Numbered from the stretch's first letter, positions 8,628 to 17,137 are shown. The stretch: 64,000 nucleotides of DNA from UBA7702 sp040776805 (GCA_040776805.1 JAXGZS010000001.1:434001-498000), one strand, 5' to 3'. Translations and numbers: made by a program. The notes: generated by a model not told the origin, from the letters alone.

Positions 8628-10382
8628 TTACTCTACGATCACGGCGCCGAATTTACAAACGGCTTCGCAATTCCCGCAGTGGATACAGGTATTGGCGTCG
8701 ATTACCTGAGGCTTTTTCTTTTCGCCGCTGATGGCCTCAACGGGACACTTCTTTTTACAGGCCATACAAGCCGTGCATTTTTCCGGGTCAATGCGAAAGG
8801 TTAAAAGGGGCTTGCACTTTTTGGCGGGGCACCGATGATCTTCGATATGGGCGCGGTATTCGTCTTCAAAATGGCGAATGGTGCTCAATACGGGATTGGG
8901 GGCGCTCTGACCGAGGCCGCAGAGGGAACCGGCGATGATGTTTTCACCTAAGGTTTTCAGCGTTTCGATGTCGCCGTTTTTGCCTTCGCCGTTGACGATG
9001 CGTTCTAAAATCTCCAGCATCCGCTTGGTACCGATGCGGCAATGAACGCATTTGCCGCAGCTTTCCTCTTTGGTGAATTGGAGGAAAAACCGAGCCATAT
9101 CCACCATACAGGTGGTTTCATCCATGACGATCATACCGCCGGAACCCATGATGGCGCCGACTTTGGTAATGCTCTCATAGTCTACTGCCGTATTGAGCAG
9201 GCTCTTAGGAATGCAGCCGCCGGAGGGGCCGCCCATCTGGACGCCTTTGATTTCCCGGTCGTCTTTGATGCCGCCGCCGATGCCGAAGATGATCTCGTGG
9301 ATGGTCATACCCATGGGCACTTCCACCAGGCCGCCTTTTTTGACTTTGCCGGCCAGGGCGAAGACTTTGGTGCCCTTACTCTTTTCCGTGCCCAGGGCGG
9401 CGAAGGCGTCGCCTCCCTGGCGGAGAATCCAGGGTACGTTGGCATAGGTTTCCACGTTATTGATATTACTGGGTTTCTGGCGGTAGCCGCGTTGGGCGGG
9501 GAAAGGCGGTTTCAGCCGGGGCATACCTCGCTCCCCTTCCAGGGAGGCGATGAGGGCCGTTTCCTCACCGCAGACGAACGCGCCGGCGCCGGCTTTGATT
9601 TCCAGGCGGAAAGAGAAGTCGGTGCCTAAAATATGGTCGCCCAAATAGCCTTTTTCCTCTTCTTCCTGAATGGCTTTTTCCAGGCGCTTGATGGCCAGGG
9701 GATATTCGGCGCGGACGTAAATTTTGCCCTCGGCGGCGCCGATGGCGTAAGCGCCGATCATCATGCCTTCGAGCACGCTGTGGGGATTGCTTTCCAATAA
9801 ACTCCTGTCCATGAAGGCGCCGGGGTCGCCTTCGTCGGCATTGCAGATCATGTATTTGATATCGCTTTGGTTTTGCCGGGCCACGTTCCACTTAAACCAG
9901 GTGGGAAAACCGGCGCCGCCCCGGCCCCGGAGACCGGAAATTTTGATTTCTTCGATGACTTCTTCCGGTGTCAGCTCAAGGAGACAGTGCTTTAAGGCTT
10001 GAAAGCCGTCGTGTTCGATGTATTCCGCGATGTCTTCGGGGTTGATTACGCCGCAATCGCGCAAGGCGATGCGGGTCTGTTTTCCCAAAAAGGCCATATC
10101 GTCTTGGGGAACGAGGTATTCCTCAAAGGGAACTCCCTGATCCAGGTGGCTCTTTAAGAGCGCAACCGCTTTTTCCCCATCAATTTTCGCGTAAAGATAG
10201 TGCTTTTTCTTGTCGTTATCAATGACTTCGACCACGGGTTCATTGAAACAGGCGCCGATGCAGCCCACGGGTTTCAGTGTAACGTCGAGGTTTTCCTTTT
10301 CAATCAGCGCGGCGATGGCGTCAAAGGTTTTTTGAGCGCCGGCGGCAATACCGCAGCTGCCCATACCCACTGTAATGATCAT
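8628..10382 (-). CDS. NuoF/HydB-like NADH-binding flavoprotein subunit
   Basis: 584 residues from the ATG at 10382, which overlaps the NuoE-like stop by 4 bases; the longer open frame upstream is out-of-frame noise. An N-terminal thioredoxin-like [2Fe-2S] domain (GCIGACFNEP) precedes the NuoF core with FMN/NADH site GLRGRGGAGFPTWFKW and NADEGDPGAFMDRSLLE. The [4Fe-4S] site is ESCGKCVHCRIG with a distant CGLG cysteine. The tail carries two ferredoxin clusters (CTACMACKKKC, CIHCGNCEAVC), as in HydB of bifurcating hydrogenases rather than complex I NuoF. It oxidises or reduces NAD(H) within the soluble complex. Confidence 0.85.
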   Translation of the reverse strand: MIITVGMGSCGIAAGAQKTFDAIAALIEKENLDVTLKPVGCIGACFNEPVVEVIDNDKKKHYLYAKIDGEKAVALLKSHLDQGVPFEEYLVPQDDMAFLGKQTRIALRDCGVINPEDIAEYIEHDGFQALKHCLLELTPEEVIEEIKISGLRGRGGAGFPTWFKWNVARQNQSDIKYMICNADEGDPGAFMDRSLLESNPHSVLEGMMIGAYAIGAAEGKIYVRAEYPLAIKRLEKAIQEEEEKGYLGDHILGTDFSFRLEIKAGAGAFVCGEETALIASLEGERGMPRLKPPFPAQRGYRQKPSNINNVETYANVPWILRQGGDAFAALGTEKSKGTKVFALAGKVKKGGLVEVPMGMTIHEIIFGIGGGIKDDREIKGVQMGGPSGGCIPKSLLNTAVDYESITKVGAIMGSGGMIVMDETTCMVDMARFFLQFTKEESCGKCVHCRIGTKRMLEILERIVNGEGKNGDIETLKTLGENIIAGSLCGLGQSAPNPVLSTIRHFEDEYRAHIEDHRCPAKKCKPLLTFRIDPEKCTACMACKKKCPVEAISGEKKKPQVIDANTCIHCGNCEAVCKFGAVIVE

Positions 10383-10909
10383 GACTGAGCGCCTCCTTCC
10401 GCTTGATAAATACCTTTGATGATCCGCCGTGCGGATTTCGCTGTCAGCGGGCCGAAAACTTCGCTGTTTTGACCCGTGCGGACCATCATCACCGGCGCCA
10501 TGGAACAGCAGCCCAAACAGGCGACGCTTTCCATGGTGAAGAGGTTGTCGGCGGTGGTTTCGCCGTCTTTGATTTTGAGTTCGTCTTCCAGGGCCGCGGC
10601 GATATTTTCGCTGCCGTTCACGTGGCAGGCAGTGCCTTGGCAAAGCATGATGAGATGCTTGCCCACAGGATGCAAGCGAAACTGCGCGTAGAAGGTGACG
10701 ACACCCATGATTTTGGTGACCTTAAGGCAGAGGGCGTCGCCGATGGCGTAGATGGCGTCTTTGGGCAAATAGCCGTAGATATCTTGGGTTTTCTGCAGCA
10801 CGGTGATCAAGCTGCCGGGGAGGTTTTTGTATTCCGCGAGCAGCGGCTGTAATTTTGTCAGGTCGGTTTTGGGTTTTTCAGGCTTTGAACCGCAGGAACA
10901 TTTGGTCAT
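10379..10909 (-). CDS. NuoE/HydC-like [2Fe-2S] thioredoxin-fold subunit
   Basis: 176 residues. The C-terminal thioredoxin-like domain has the four cluster cysteines in CQGTAC and CLGCC, as in NuoE/HydC. It pairs with the NuoF-like subunit in all known relatives. The ATG has AGGAGG 9 bases upstream. Its first 31 bases overlap the end of the preceding isomerase-like gene, so the genes are co-transcribed. No membrane complex I genes are nearby, which supports a soluble bifurcating enzyme. Confidence 0.88.
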   Translation of the reverse strand: MTKCSCGSKPEKPKTDLTKLQPLLAEYKNLPGSLITVLQKTQDIYGYLPKDAIYAIGDALCLKVTKIMGVVTFYAQFRLHPVGKHLIMLCQGTACHVNGSENIAAALEDELKIKDGETTADNLFTMESVACLGCCSMAPVMMVRTGQNSEVFGPLTAKSARRIIKGIYQAEGGAQS

Positions 10910-11714
10910 TCTTCTTTTCCTCCTGTATCCCCTTTTCTTCCAGTTCTAAGAGGCGCGTAACGCGTTGCCGGGCTGTCTTTAGAAAAGTTCTTTCATCGGG
11001 ATAGCGCCTTTGATCCGCTATCAGTTCCATGGTATACGGTAGGTTGCTGTCGATCAAGTATGGCGTGACTTTTTGAGCAAAGTTTATGGTGCCGTCAAAG
11101 GGTAAGCGGTGCTGATCCGCTGTGCCGTCGTTATCGGAAAGGTGCAGCGCCGTTAAAAGATGCCGGTATTTTTGCAGCAAATAAAATTGATCTTTGAGAT
11201 TGGCATGGGAGGTATCGAAACAAAAACCCAGTTCTTTCACGCCGGGAAAGGCGTGATAGACGTATTCCAGATAATCTGCCCGCCAGGTGTTTTCCAAAGA
11301 AAGGGTCATGCGGTTGTCCTCGGCGTAGGGCAGCAGATATTCGATGCTGCGGAGCAGGTCAACGTTGGGATCGGGAACGTCGCCTCTTTCGCACAGGTGC
11401 ATTACGAGGTTGGCGTAACCGAGATCGGCCATTTCCTCCATGGTCTTGCAAATGGGTTTCAAGTAGCCTTCCCGCACAGAAATACTGGGATTCCAAATAT
11501 CGTTGTCGTTCATTGCCGCCATATGAAAATTAAAAACGGTCAGTTCGCAATCGAGGGCAAAGCGCAGCATCTCCCGGCGGGGGATGGGCCAATCGCCCTC
11601 TTCGTCTTCCCACCAGAGCATGATGCCGTCAAAACCGGCGTCTTTGATCAGCTCAAGGCGTTTGCGATAATCGGTGAAATATCCGTACCAGGCGAAGATT
11701 CCTGTCTTTTTCAT
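10878..11714 (-). CDS. Sugar phosphate isomerase/epimerase-like TIM-barrel protein
   Basis: About 278 residues from the ATG at 11714, which overlaps the transporter stop (ATGA). Motifs of the xylose-isomerase-like TIM barrel / AP endonuclease 2 family are visible: DAGFDGIMLWWEDEEG near the N-terminus, LSLENTW, FCFDTSHAN and LHLSDND carry acidic and histidine metal ligands. The substrate is unknown. Its place between a drug/metabolite transporter and redox subunits suggests only shared expression. Confidence 0.75.
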   Translation of the reverse strand: MKKTGIFAWYGYFTDYRKRLELIKDAGFDGIMLWWEDEEGDWPIPRREMLRFALDCELTVFNFHMAAMNDNDIWNPSISVREGYLKPICKTMEEMADLGYANLVMHLCERGDVPDPNVDLLRSIEYLLPYAEDNRMTLSLENTWRADYLEYVYHAFPGVKELGFCFDTSHANLKDQFYLLQKYRHLLTALHLSDNDGTADQHRLPFDGTINFAQKVTPYLIDSNLPYTMELIADQRRYPDERTFLKTARQRVTRLLELEEKGIQEEKKNDQMFLRFKA

Positions 11715-12607
11715 GGTGTCAAGACCCCGTTTTTCTGTTTTTTGCTGTTGCTCCATTCAAGCCAAAGAACGGATAAGAAGATGACGCTGCCACCAAGGAA
11801 AAGCCGGGTGGTAAAGGGTTCCAAGCCGAGGAACACGGAGAAGGCGGCGCCGAAGAGGGACTCGAAAGAGAGCAGAATGGCGCTTTTTGCCGTCGGTGTG
11901 CGCCGCTGTCCGTAGGTTTGCAGAAAAAGACAGAGGGCCGAGGGGAACAGCGCCAAATAGACCAGAGCAAGCATCCCGTTGCTCCATTGGATCTGGTGGG
12001 TTTGACCCGTTTCAAAAAGAAAGAAATAAACGCTGGAAAGTACGCCTACGGTGAGCAATTGTAAAAAAGTCAGGTGAAAGGTGTTTTTGCCGTCGGTGGT
12101 ATTACCCAGGTAAGCGATATGACAGGCGAAAGCGAAGGCGCAGATCAAAGTCAGCAGATCCCCGATGCGGAAGTGGATGCCGCCGTTGGACCAGTTGAGT
12201 ACCGTGATCCCCAAAAAGCAGGCGAAGACGGCGATATAGACGCGCCCGGAAATTTTCTCTTTGAAAAAAAGCCGGGCGATGAAAGGAACCATCAATAAAT
12301 TGGTGGCTGTTAGCAACGCGTTGCTGGAAACTTCAATGGTCTGCAGACCCAAGGTCTGAAAGAGGAAGCCGAAAAAGTAGAAACTGCCGGCAATGAAACC
12401 GGTTTTGATTTCCGCTAAGCTGATGTGTTTCATTTTCCTGTTGATGATCAGCAGGAGGGCGGCGGCGCCCAGAAGAAAGCGGATCACGTTGAGGAGACCC
12501 GGGGGAAACCCGCATTGGAGGGCATAGTCGACGCCGATGAAACCGCTGCCCCAGATCAGGGCGGTGAGGAGAAGGGCGGCTTCTCCTTTGTAAGAGTGTT
12601 TTGGCAT
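11711..12607 (-). CDS. EamA/DMT-family transporter
   Basis: 298 residues, ten hydrophobic segments in two EamA repeats (the first begins LLTALIWGSGFIGVDYAL). The ATG at 12607 is preceded by AAGGA at 7 bases; the TTG two codons upstream is less likely. It is an inner-membrane exporter of a small metabolite. It is the first gene of the five-gene minus-strand operon ending with the GltD/NuoG fusion. Confidence 0.8.
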   Translation of the reverse strand: MPKHSYKGEAALLLTALIWGSGFIGVDYALQCGFPPGLLNVIRFLLGAAALLLIINRKMKHISLAEIKTGFIAGSFYFFGFLFQTLGLQTIEVSSNALLTATNLLMVPFIARLFFKEKISGRVYIAVFACFLGITVLNWSNGGIHFRIGDLLTLICAFAFACHIAYLGNTTDGKNTFHLTFLQLLTVGVLSSVYFFLFETGQTHQIQWSNGMLALVYLALFPSALCLFLQTYGQRRTPTAKSAILLSFESLFGAAFSVFLGLEPFTTRLFLGGSVIFLSVLWLEWSNSKKQKNGVLTP

Positions 12608-12645
12608 GATCAATTCCTTTAAGTAGGTACTTATTGTTAAATTTC

Positions 12646-12674
12646 ATCATAACACAATTTTTTCTGAATCGCAA
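12646..12674 (-). promoter_or_regulatory. Sigma-A promoter of the EamA-redox operon
   Basis: Minus strand TTGCGA (12669-12674), 17-base spacer, TATGAT (12646-12651). It is back to back with the pncB promoter. Confidence 0.65.
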
Positions 12675-12684
12675 CGCGTGAATC

Positions 12685-12713
12685 TTTACAAACAAAGAAG
12701 GATGGGGTATGAT
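12685..12713 (+). promoter_or_regulatory. Sigma-A promoter of pncB
   Basis: TTTACA, 17-base spacer, TATGAT, about 24 bases before the start codon. Confidence 0.7.
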
Positions 12714-12736
12714 GAAAACCTAAGAAAGGTATGATC

Positions 12737-14191
12737 ATGATGAAGCAAGAATTGAATTATACATTACTTTGCGATTACTACGAATTGACCATGGCCAACG
12801 GCTATTTCGAAAACGGCTGGAAAGACAAGATCACCTATTTTGACGTATTCTTCCGGAAGATTCCCGACCGCGGCGGTTTCGCCATCGCCGCCGGGCTGGA
12901 ACAGATCGTCGACTATATCGAAAACCTTGCTTTCGATGAGGAGGACATCGCCTTTTTGCGCAAAAAAGGCGTATTTGACGAGGCGTTTCTCAGCTATTTG
13001 CGGGATTTTTCCTTCCACGGTGATCTCTACGCCGTTCCGGAAGGAACGCCGATTTTTCCCAATGAGCCGATCCTGACGGTGCGGGCGCCGGCGCCGGAGG
13101 CGCAATTCATCGAAACCTTTATCCTTTTGACCCTGAACCATCAAAGCCTGATCGCCACCAAGGCCAACCGTATCTGTAGGGCGGCGGCGGGCCGGGCGGT
13201 GACGGAATTCGGTTCCCGCCGCGCCCACGGGGCCAGCGGCGCGATTTTAGGGGCTCGGGCCGCCTGCATCGGCGGTTGCGTGGGTACGGCCTGCACCATT
13301 TCGGAATTGCTCTACGGCACCCCCGCCGGCGGCACCATGGCCCATTCCTGGGTGCAGATGTTCGATTCTGAAATAGAAGCCTTTCGCTCCTATTGCAGCA
13401 TTTACCCGAAAAACCCCTGTCTTTTGGTGGATACCTATAATGTCTTAAAGAGCGGCATTCCCAACGCCCTGAAGGTCTTCAAGGAATTAGGCATCAAAGA
13501 ATGCGCGGTTCGTATTGATTCCGGCGACATTACCTATTTGACGAAACACGCCCGGAAAATGCTGGATGACGCGGGCTATCCCCACTGTAAGATCGTGATT
13601 TCCAATGCTTTGGACGAATATATCATCCGCGATCTGTTGTTACAAGGCGCCCAAGTCGACGCTTTCGGCGTCGGCGAACGGCTGATTACCGCCCGCAGCG
13701 AGCCGGTTTTCGGCTGTGTGTACAAACTCTCCGCCATTGAGGACGCCGCCGGTCAGGTGATCCCTAAAATCAAAGTCAGCGAAAACGCCGGTAAGATCAC
13801 GAATCCCCACTTTAAAAAGGTTTGGCGCATTTTTGACAACGCCACCGGCAAAGCCCAGGCGGATCTGGTCACCGTTTACGATGAAACCATCGACGTGGAT
13901 CAGCCTTTGACGATCTTTGACCCCGAACATCCCTGGAAAAAGAAGACTTTCACTAATTTTTCCGTCAAAGAGCTGCTGATTCCCATCTTTAAGGACGGCG
14001 TCTGCGTGATGGAGCGGAAACCAACGGTGCAGGAGATCCGATCCTATAGCGCCGGACAAATCCACTGCTTATGGGATGAAATGAAGCGTTTTGAACATCC
14101 TCATCTTTACTATGTGGATCTTTCCGCAAAACTTTGGCAGATCAAAAACGAGCTCATCAAAGAGAACTTCGGTTCTTTTCAACAATTCTGA
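12737..14191 (+). CDS. pncB: Nicotinate phosphoribosyltransferase
   Basis: 484 residues. It converts nicotinate and PRPP to nicotinate mononucleotide in NAD salvage. The N-terminus LLCDYYELTMANGYF, the middle EFGSRRAHG and the phosphate-binding AFGVGERLITAR are diagnostic. Three ATG codons lie close together; AAGG at 12726-12729 best serves the second (12737). Monocistronic, with its own promoter and terminator. Confidence 0.92.
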   Translation: MMKQELNYTLLCDYYELTMANGYFENGWKDKITYFDVFFRKIPDRGGFAIAAGLEQIVDYIENLAFDEEDIAFLRKKGVFDEAFLSYLRDFSFHGDLYAVPEGTPIFPNEPILTVRAPAPEAQFIETFILLTLNHQSLIATKANRICRAAAGRAVTEFGSRRAHGASGAILGARAACIGGCVGTACTISELLYGTPAGGTMAHSWVQMFDSEIEAFRSYCSIYPKNPCLLVDTYNVLKSGIPNALKVFKELGIKECAVRIDSGDITYLTKHARKMLDDAGYPHCKIVISNALDEYIIRDLLLQGAQVDAFGVGERLITARSEPVFGCVYKLSAIEDAAGQVIPKIKVSENAGKITNPHFKKVWRIFDNATGKAQADLVTVYDETIDVDQPLTIFDPEHPWKKKTFTNFSVKELLIPIFKDGVCVMERKPTVQEIRSYSAGQIHCLWDEMKRFEHPHLYYVDLSAKLWQIKNELIKENFGSFQQF

Positions 14192-14227
14192 TCACTGTTT
14201 GAATTCTTAGACTTTCTTCTTGAATGG

Positions 14228-14284
14228 AGAGGGCGTCCCTTTGCGATAAGTTTTCCGTTTATCGTTTTGGGACGCCCTCTTTTG
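14228..14284 (+). terminator. Intrinsic terminator after pncB
   Basis: A 12-bp stem (AGAGGGCGTCCC and complement) with a long loop is followed by TTTT. It lies immediately before the inverted repeat that leads into spoVAC. Confidence 0.8.
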
Positions 14285-14315
14285 CATAGTTTTTTTTGAT
14301 TCGGAAAAACTATGC
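14284..14315 (+). repeat. Perfect inverted repeat just before the spoVAC ribosome site
   Basis: GCATAGTTTTT (14284-14294) and AAAAACTATGC (14305-14315) form an 11-bp hairpin with a 10-base loop. It ends two bases before the GGAGG of spoVAC. It may stabilise the mRNA, modulate ribosome access, or be an operator. Confidence 0.6.
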
Positions 14316-14328
14316 CCGGAGGAAGACG

Positions 14329-14826
14329 ATGTCTGAAGATCTTGAAAAATCAATGAATGAATCATTGAGACAGGCCAAACAAAAAGAATACGCGGAACTC
14401 GTGGCGGAAACAAAACCAAAAACGCCGGTGCTGAAAAACCTCTGCCGCGCTTTTCTGGTCGGCGGTTTGATCTCCGTGATCGGCCAGATCATCTATGAAC
14501 TGCTCAAGCTAACGTCCATAACGGACAAACATTGCGTTACCGTGACGCTGATGATCCTAATCGCCGCCGGGGCGGTCTTGACGGGGCTGGGCCTTTACGA
14601 TAAGATCGGCAAATTCGCCGGCGCCGGCTCCATTGTGCCCATCAGCGGTTTTTCCAATTCTATGGTGGCTCCGGCTCTGGAATGGAAAACCGAAGGCTTA
14701 ATCGCCGGTTTGGCCGCGAAACTGTTTACCCTGGCCGGCCCTGTGATCGTCTATGGCGTCTGTGTTTCCGTGGCTTTGGGGTTGCTGAAATATTTGTGGT
14801 TGTTGTTCACGGGAGGTTTGCCATGA
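14329..14826 (+). CDS. spoVAC: Stage V sporulation protein AC
   Basis: 165 residues. Start ATG with GGAGG 6 bases upstream. Polytopic inner-membrane protein of the SpoVA channel that moves dipicolinic acid into the forespore and releases it at germination. The SpoVAC/SpoVAEB fold shows in the segment FLVGGLISVIGQIIYELLK and the loop GAGSIVPISGFSNSMVAPALE. The stop overlaps the start of spoVAD (ATGA). Confidence 0.93.
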   Translation: MSEDLEKSMNESLRQAKQKEYAELVAETKPKTPVLKNLCRAFLVGGLISVIGQIIYELLKLTSITDKHCVTVTLMILIAAGAVLTGLGLYDKIGKFAGAGSIVPISGFSNSMVAPALEWKTEGLIAGLAAKLFTLAGPVIVYGVCVSVALGLLKYLWLLFTGGLP

Positions 14827-15845
14827 GCTGTCTCGGAAGAAATACGTATCTCTTCGATCAAGGAGTACACATTTTAAGCGGCGCCGCTGTGGTGGGGCCC
14901 AAGGAAGGCGAGGGGCCTTTGGGCCCGTGTTTCGATAAAGTTTGGCCCAAAATTCAGACCGCGGAAAAGTCCTGGGAGGATACGGAAGTCAAAATGCAGA
15001 AAGAAGCCGTCGATCTTGCCCTGGCAAAAGCGGCTTTGGGCGATCATATGATCGACGTTCTGCTGGGCGGTGATCTGATCAACCAGCTCACCATCACCAA
15101 TTTCGCTGCCAAGGAGAGGGAAATTCCCTTTCTTGGTTTATATAACGCTTGTGCCACCATGGCGGAGGGCCTTCTTTTGGGAGCATCCCTCATCGGCGGC
15201 GGCTTTGCCGCTGATGCCGCCGTGGTGGCGTCAAGTCATAACGCTACCAGCGAACGGCAGTACCGTTTTCCTACGGAGCTGGGCACCCAGCGTCCCCAGA
15301 CCAGTCAATGGACGGTGACCGGGGCCGGCGCCATGGTCTTATCAAAGCAGCCGTCGCCGCTGCGGATCATCAGCGGCACAGTGGGGAAGATTGTCGATTA
15401 CGGTGTCAAAGACCCCAATGAAATGGGGGCCGCCATGGCCCCGGCGGCGGCGGATACGATTTTACAGCATCTGCGAAACAACGATAGAAAAGCCGCGGAT
15501 TATGATCTGATCTGTACCGGCGATCTCGGTTCCCACGGTCACTGTCTCTTGGCAGAACTGCTGAAAAAGGAGCATGTTGTCGTTGAGGAACAGCTCCAGG
15601 ACAGCGGCATGTGGATCTATCAAAAAAAACAGGATAGCCACGCCGGCGGCTCCGGCTGCGGCTGTTCCGCCACGGTTTGGAGCTCCTACCTTCTTGACGC
15701 CCTGCACCGCGGCAAATACCGGCGTGTTTTATTGGTGGGTACCGGCGCGCTGCTGAGTCCTGTCAGCATCGGTCAGGGCCATGCCATTCCCGCCATTGCC
15801 CACGCTGTGGAGATCGTAAAGGAGGGAAAGACGGTATGTGGATGA
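14823..15845 (+). CDS. spoVAD: Stage V sporulation protein AD
   Basis: 340 residues from the ATG inside the spoVAC stop. Soluble, thiolase-like fold, known in Bacillus to bind dipicolinic acid. Typical stretches are GPCFDKVWP near the N-terminus, LLGGDLINQLT, the cysteine-containing LYNACATMAEG at the thiolase nucleophile position, and GDLGSHGHCLLAELL. Middle gene of the spoVACDE operon. Confidence 0.95.
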   Translation: MSCLGRNTYLFDQGVHILSGAAVVGPKEGEGPLGPCFDKVWPKIQTAEKSWEDTEVKMQKEAVDLALAKAALGDHMIDVLLGGDLINQLTITNFAAKEREIPFLGLYNACATMAEGLLLGASLIGGGFAADAAVVASSHNATSERQYRFPTELGTQRPQTSQWTVTGAGAMVLSKQPSPLRIISGTVGKIVDYGVKDPNEMGAAMAPAAADTILQHLRNNDRKAADYDLICTGDLGSHGHCLLAELLKKEHVVVEEQLQDSGMWIYQKKQDSHAGGSGCGCSATVWSSYLLDALHRGKYRRVLLVGTGALLSPVSIGQGHAIPAIAHAVEIVKEGKTVCG

Positions 15846-16198
15846 ACTTATTATGGGCCTTTCTGATCGGCGGCGTCATCTGCGCCATCGCCCAGATCGC
15901 CATGGATCTGACACCCTTTTCCATCAGCAACGCCCACGTTTTGGTGACGGTGGTCATTGCCGGGGAAATCATCGGCTTTTTCGGCCTTTATCAGCCTCTG
16001 GTGGATTTTGCCGGGATGGGCGCGTCCGTGCCCCTTTGCGGCTTCGGCAACACGATGATGCAGGGAGTCGTGACCGCCATGGAAAAAGACGGCTTTATAG
16101 GTATTTGGACGGGAGCCTTTACCGCCGGAGCCGCGGGGCTTTGCGCCGCCATCGTCTCAGGTTTTTTGATCGCAATATTTTTGAAGCCAAAAGGATAA
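15836..16198 (+). CDS. spoVAE: Stage V sporulation protein AE (SpoVAEb type)
   Basis: 120 residues with four hydrophobic segments; start ATG with GGAGGG upstream, overlapping the spoVAD end by 10 bases. Paralogous to SpoVAC, with the matching loop GMGASVPLCGFGNTMMQG. Part of the DPA channel. No spoVAF or other spoVA genes follow. Confidence 0.93.
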   Translation: MWMNLLWAFLIGGVICAIAQIAMDLTPFSISNAHVLVTVVIAGEIIGFFGLYQPLVDFAGMGASVPLCGFGNTMMQGVVTAMEKDGFIGIWTGAFTAGAAGLCAAIVSGFLIAIFLKPKG

Positions 16199-16228
16199 TA
16201 ATTAAACATCAAGATGATTCGTTACCCT

Positions 16229-16257
16229 TTGCTTTGCCGCGGTCTTTGTGTTTTAAT
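16229..16257 (+). promoter_or_regulatory. Putative promoter of the cobalamin riboswitch RNA
   Basis: TTGCTT, 17-base spacer, TTTAAT, ending just before the aptamer. Confidence 0.5.
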
Positions 16258-16460
16258 AGAATCAGTAAATGAATAAAGTTAAGTGCGGAGAAATCGGGTT
16301 TGAATCCCGAACGGTCGCGCCACTGTGAAACGGAGCTTACTTTAGACGCCAGTCAGCCACTGCCATAAGCGGGAAGGCAAAGTATAGCGATGATGTGAAG
16401 TCAGGATATTCCGAACTTAATGCTGTACTCGCAGCTTCCGCGTAAGGAGTGATGCATTTT
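16258..16460 (+). ncRNA. Cobalamin riboswitch (aptamer)
   Basis: The conserved cobalamin-riboswitch core is visible: ATCGGGTTTGAATCCCGA followed by ACGGTCGCGCCACTGTG (the B12-box GCCACTG context) and later GAAGTCAGGATA. A terminator hairpin follows. No plus-strand gene begins within 1.3 kb, so the riboswitch has no evident target. Confidence 0.85.
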
Positions 16461-16471
16461 TTCGATGTAAA

Positions 16472-16507
16472 TGCCCCGTTTCTTTTCGGAAGCGGGGCAG
16501 TTTTGTT
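16472..16507 (+). terminator. Terminator hairpin of the cobalamin riboswitch
   Basis: TGCCCCG and CGGGGCA flank a stem that is followed by TTTTGTTT. It lies 60-70 bases behind the aptamer, as expected for an expression platform or a simple end of the RNA. Bases 16508-16800 hold no gene I can support, only a short GC hairpin and T-rich sequence. Confidence 0.75.
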
Positions 16508-16800
16508 TGCTGATGTTGCCAAACCTTCTTTTATTCTATTCCGTATCTCATGGGGGCTTGCCCCCCCGTATCTCTCATCTCTTTTGCTTTCAGCCAATGC
16601 TGAACTCACCTCTTCATAAATTTTATACGGAAATCTCTTTTTTTTCCTTGCGGTGAACAACCGCAATTTTTTTTGCCCGTGTTCTTTGCTGTTTGGCCGT
16701 TTCTTCTAATATTTCCAGATTCCCTGATTCCCTCATAAAATGCCCTTAGACCGACATGACGCGAGGCTGAGATAAGGCGTTAAAGGCTTGGCGTGCCGCG

Positions 16801-16839
16801 CTAAAAAGCCGGGACTGATTTGCAATCAGTCTCCGGCTT
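16801..16839 (-). terminator. Terminator after the Spo0E-like gene
   Basis: A 16-bp stem with one mismatch (AAGCCGG...GACTGATT) ends on the minus strand in TTTTTA. Confidence 0.75.
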
Positions 16840-16870
16840 GTTTCCTTGGCGTCCTTTTAAGGAGGGCTTT

Positions 16871-17074
16871 TCAGTGTAAGACATTCATTTTGTTTTTGGG
16901 CAGATCAATTTCAAGAACCCAGAAGAGGATTTCCAGTTTATGGATGAGGGAAAGAATCCTTAAATCCAGCTCTCCGCCGCAATGGCGGCCCAAGCGTTCC
17001 TTTTCGTTGACTGCGTCCAAAAGCTCTTTGCGATACCGCTCCATACGCTTGGCGACGTCTTCTTCTTCTCTCAT
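16871..17074 (-). CDS. Spo0E-like small protein (putative aspartyl-phosphate phosphatase)
   Basis: 67 residues from the ATG at 17074, with GGAG at 6 bases. Two predicted helices, RYRKELLDAVNEKERLG and LDLRILSLIHKLEILFWVLE, match the length and layout of Spo0E-like phosphatases, which dephosphorylate Spo0A~P and delay sporulation. In the second helix the usual SxxxD core is replaced: alignment puts Ile and Glu at the Ser and Asp positions. So it is either a divergent member or an inactive one. It has its own terminator. Confidence 0.45.
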   Translation of the reverse strand: MREEEDVAKRMERYRKELLDAVNEKERLGRHCGGELDLRILSLIHKLEILFWVLEIDLPKNKMNVLH

Positions 17075-17137
17075 AAGCGTCTCCGCGAAATAGCCTTCTC
17101 CTTTTATGTTATACGGGGCCAACTTATTTTGTGCTTA

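Noticed and set aside
10383..10643. 87-residue N-terminal extension of the NuoF-like gene
   Set aside because: Arg-rich, overlaps the NuoE-like gene in another frame; the ATG at 10382 coupled to its stop is the sensible start.
16337..16666. 109-codon minus-strand frame over the cobalamin riboswitch
   Set aside because: It is antisense to the aptamer and terminator, has no family resemblance, and its sequence is explained by the RNA structure.
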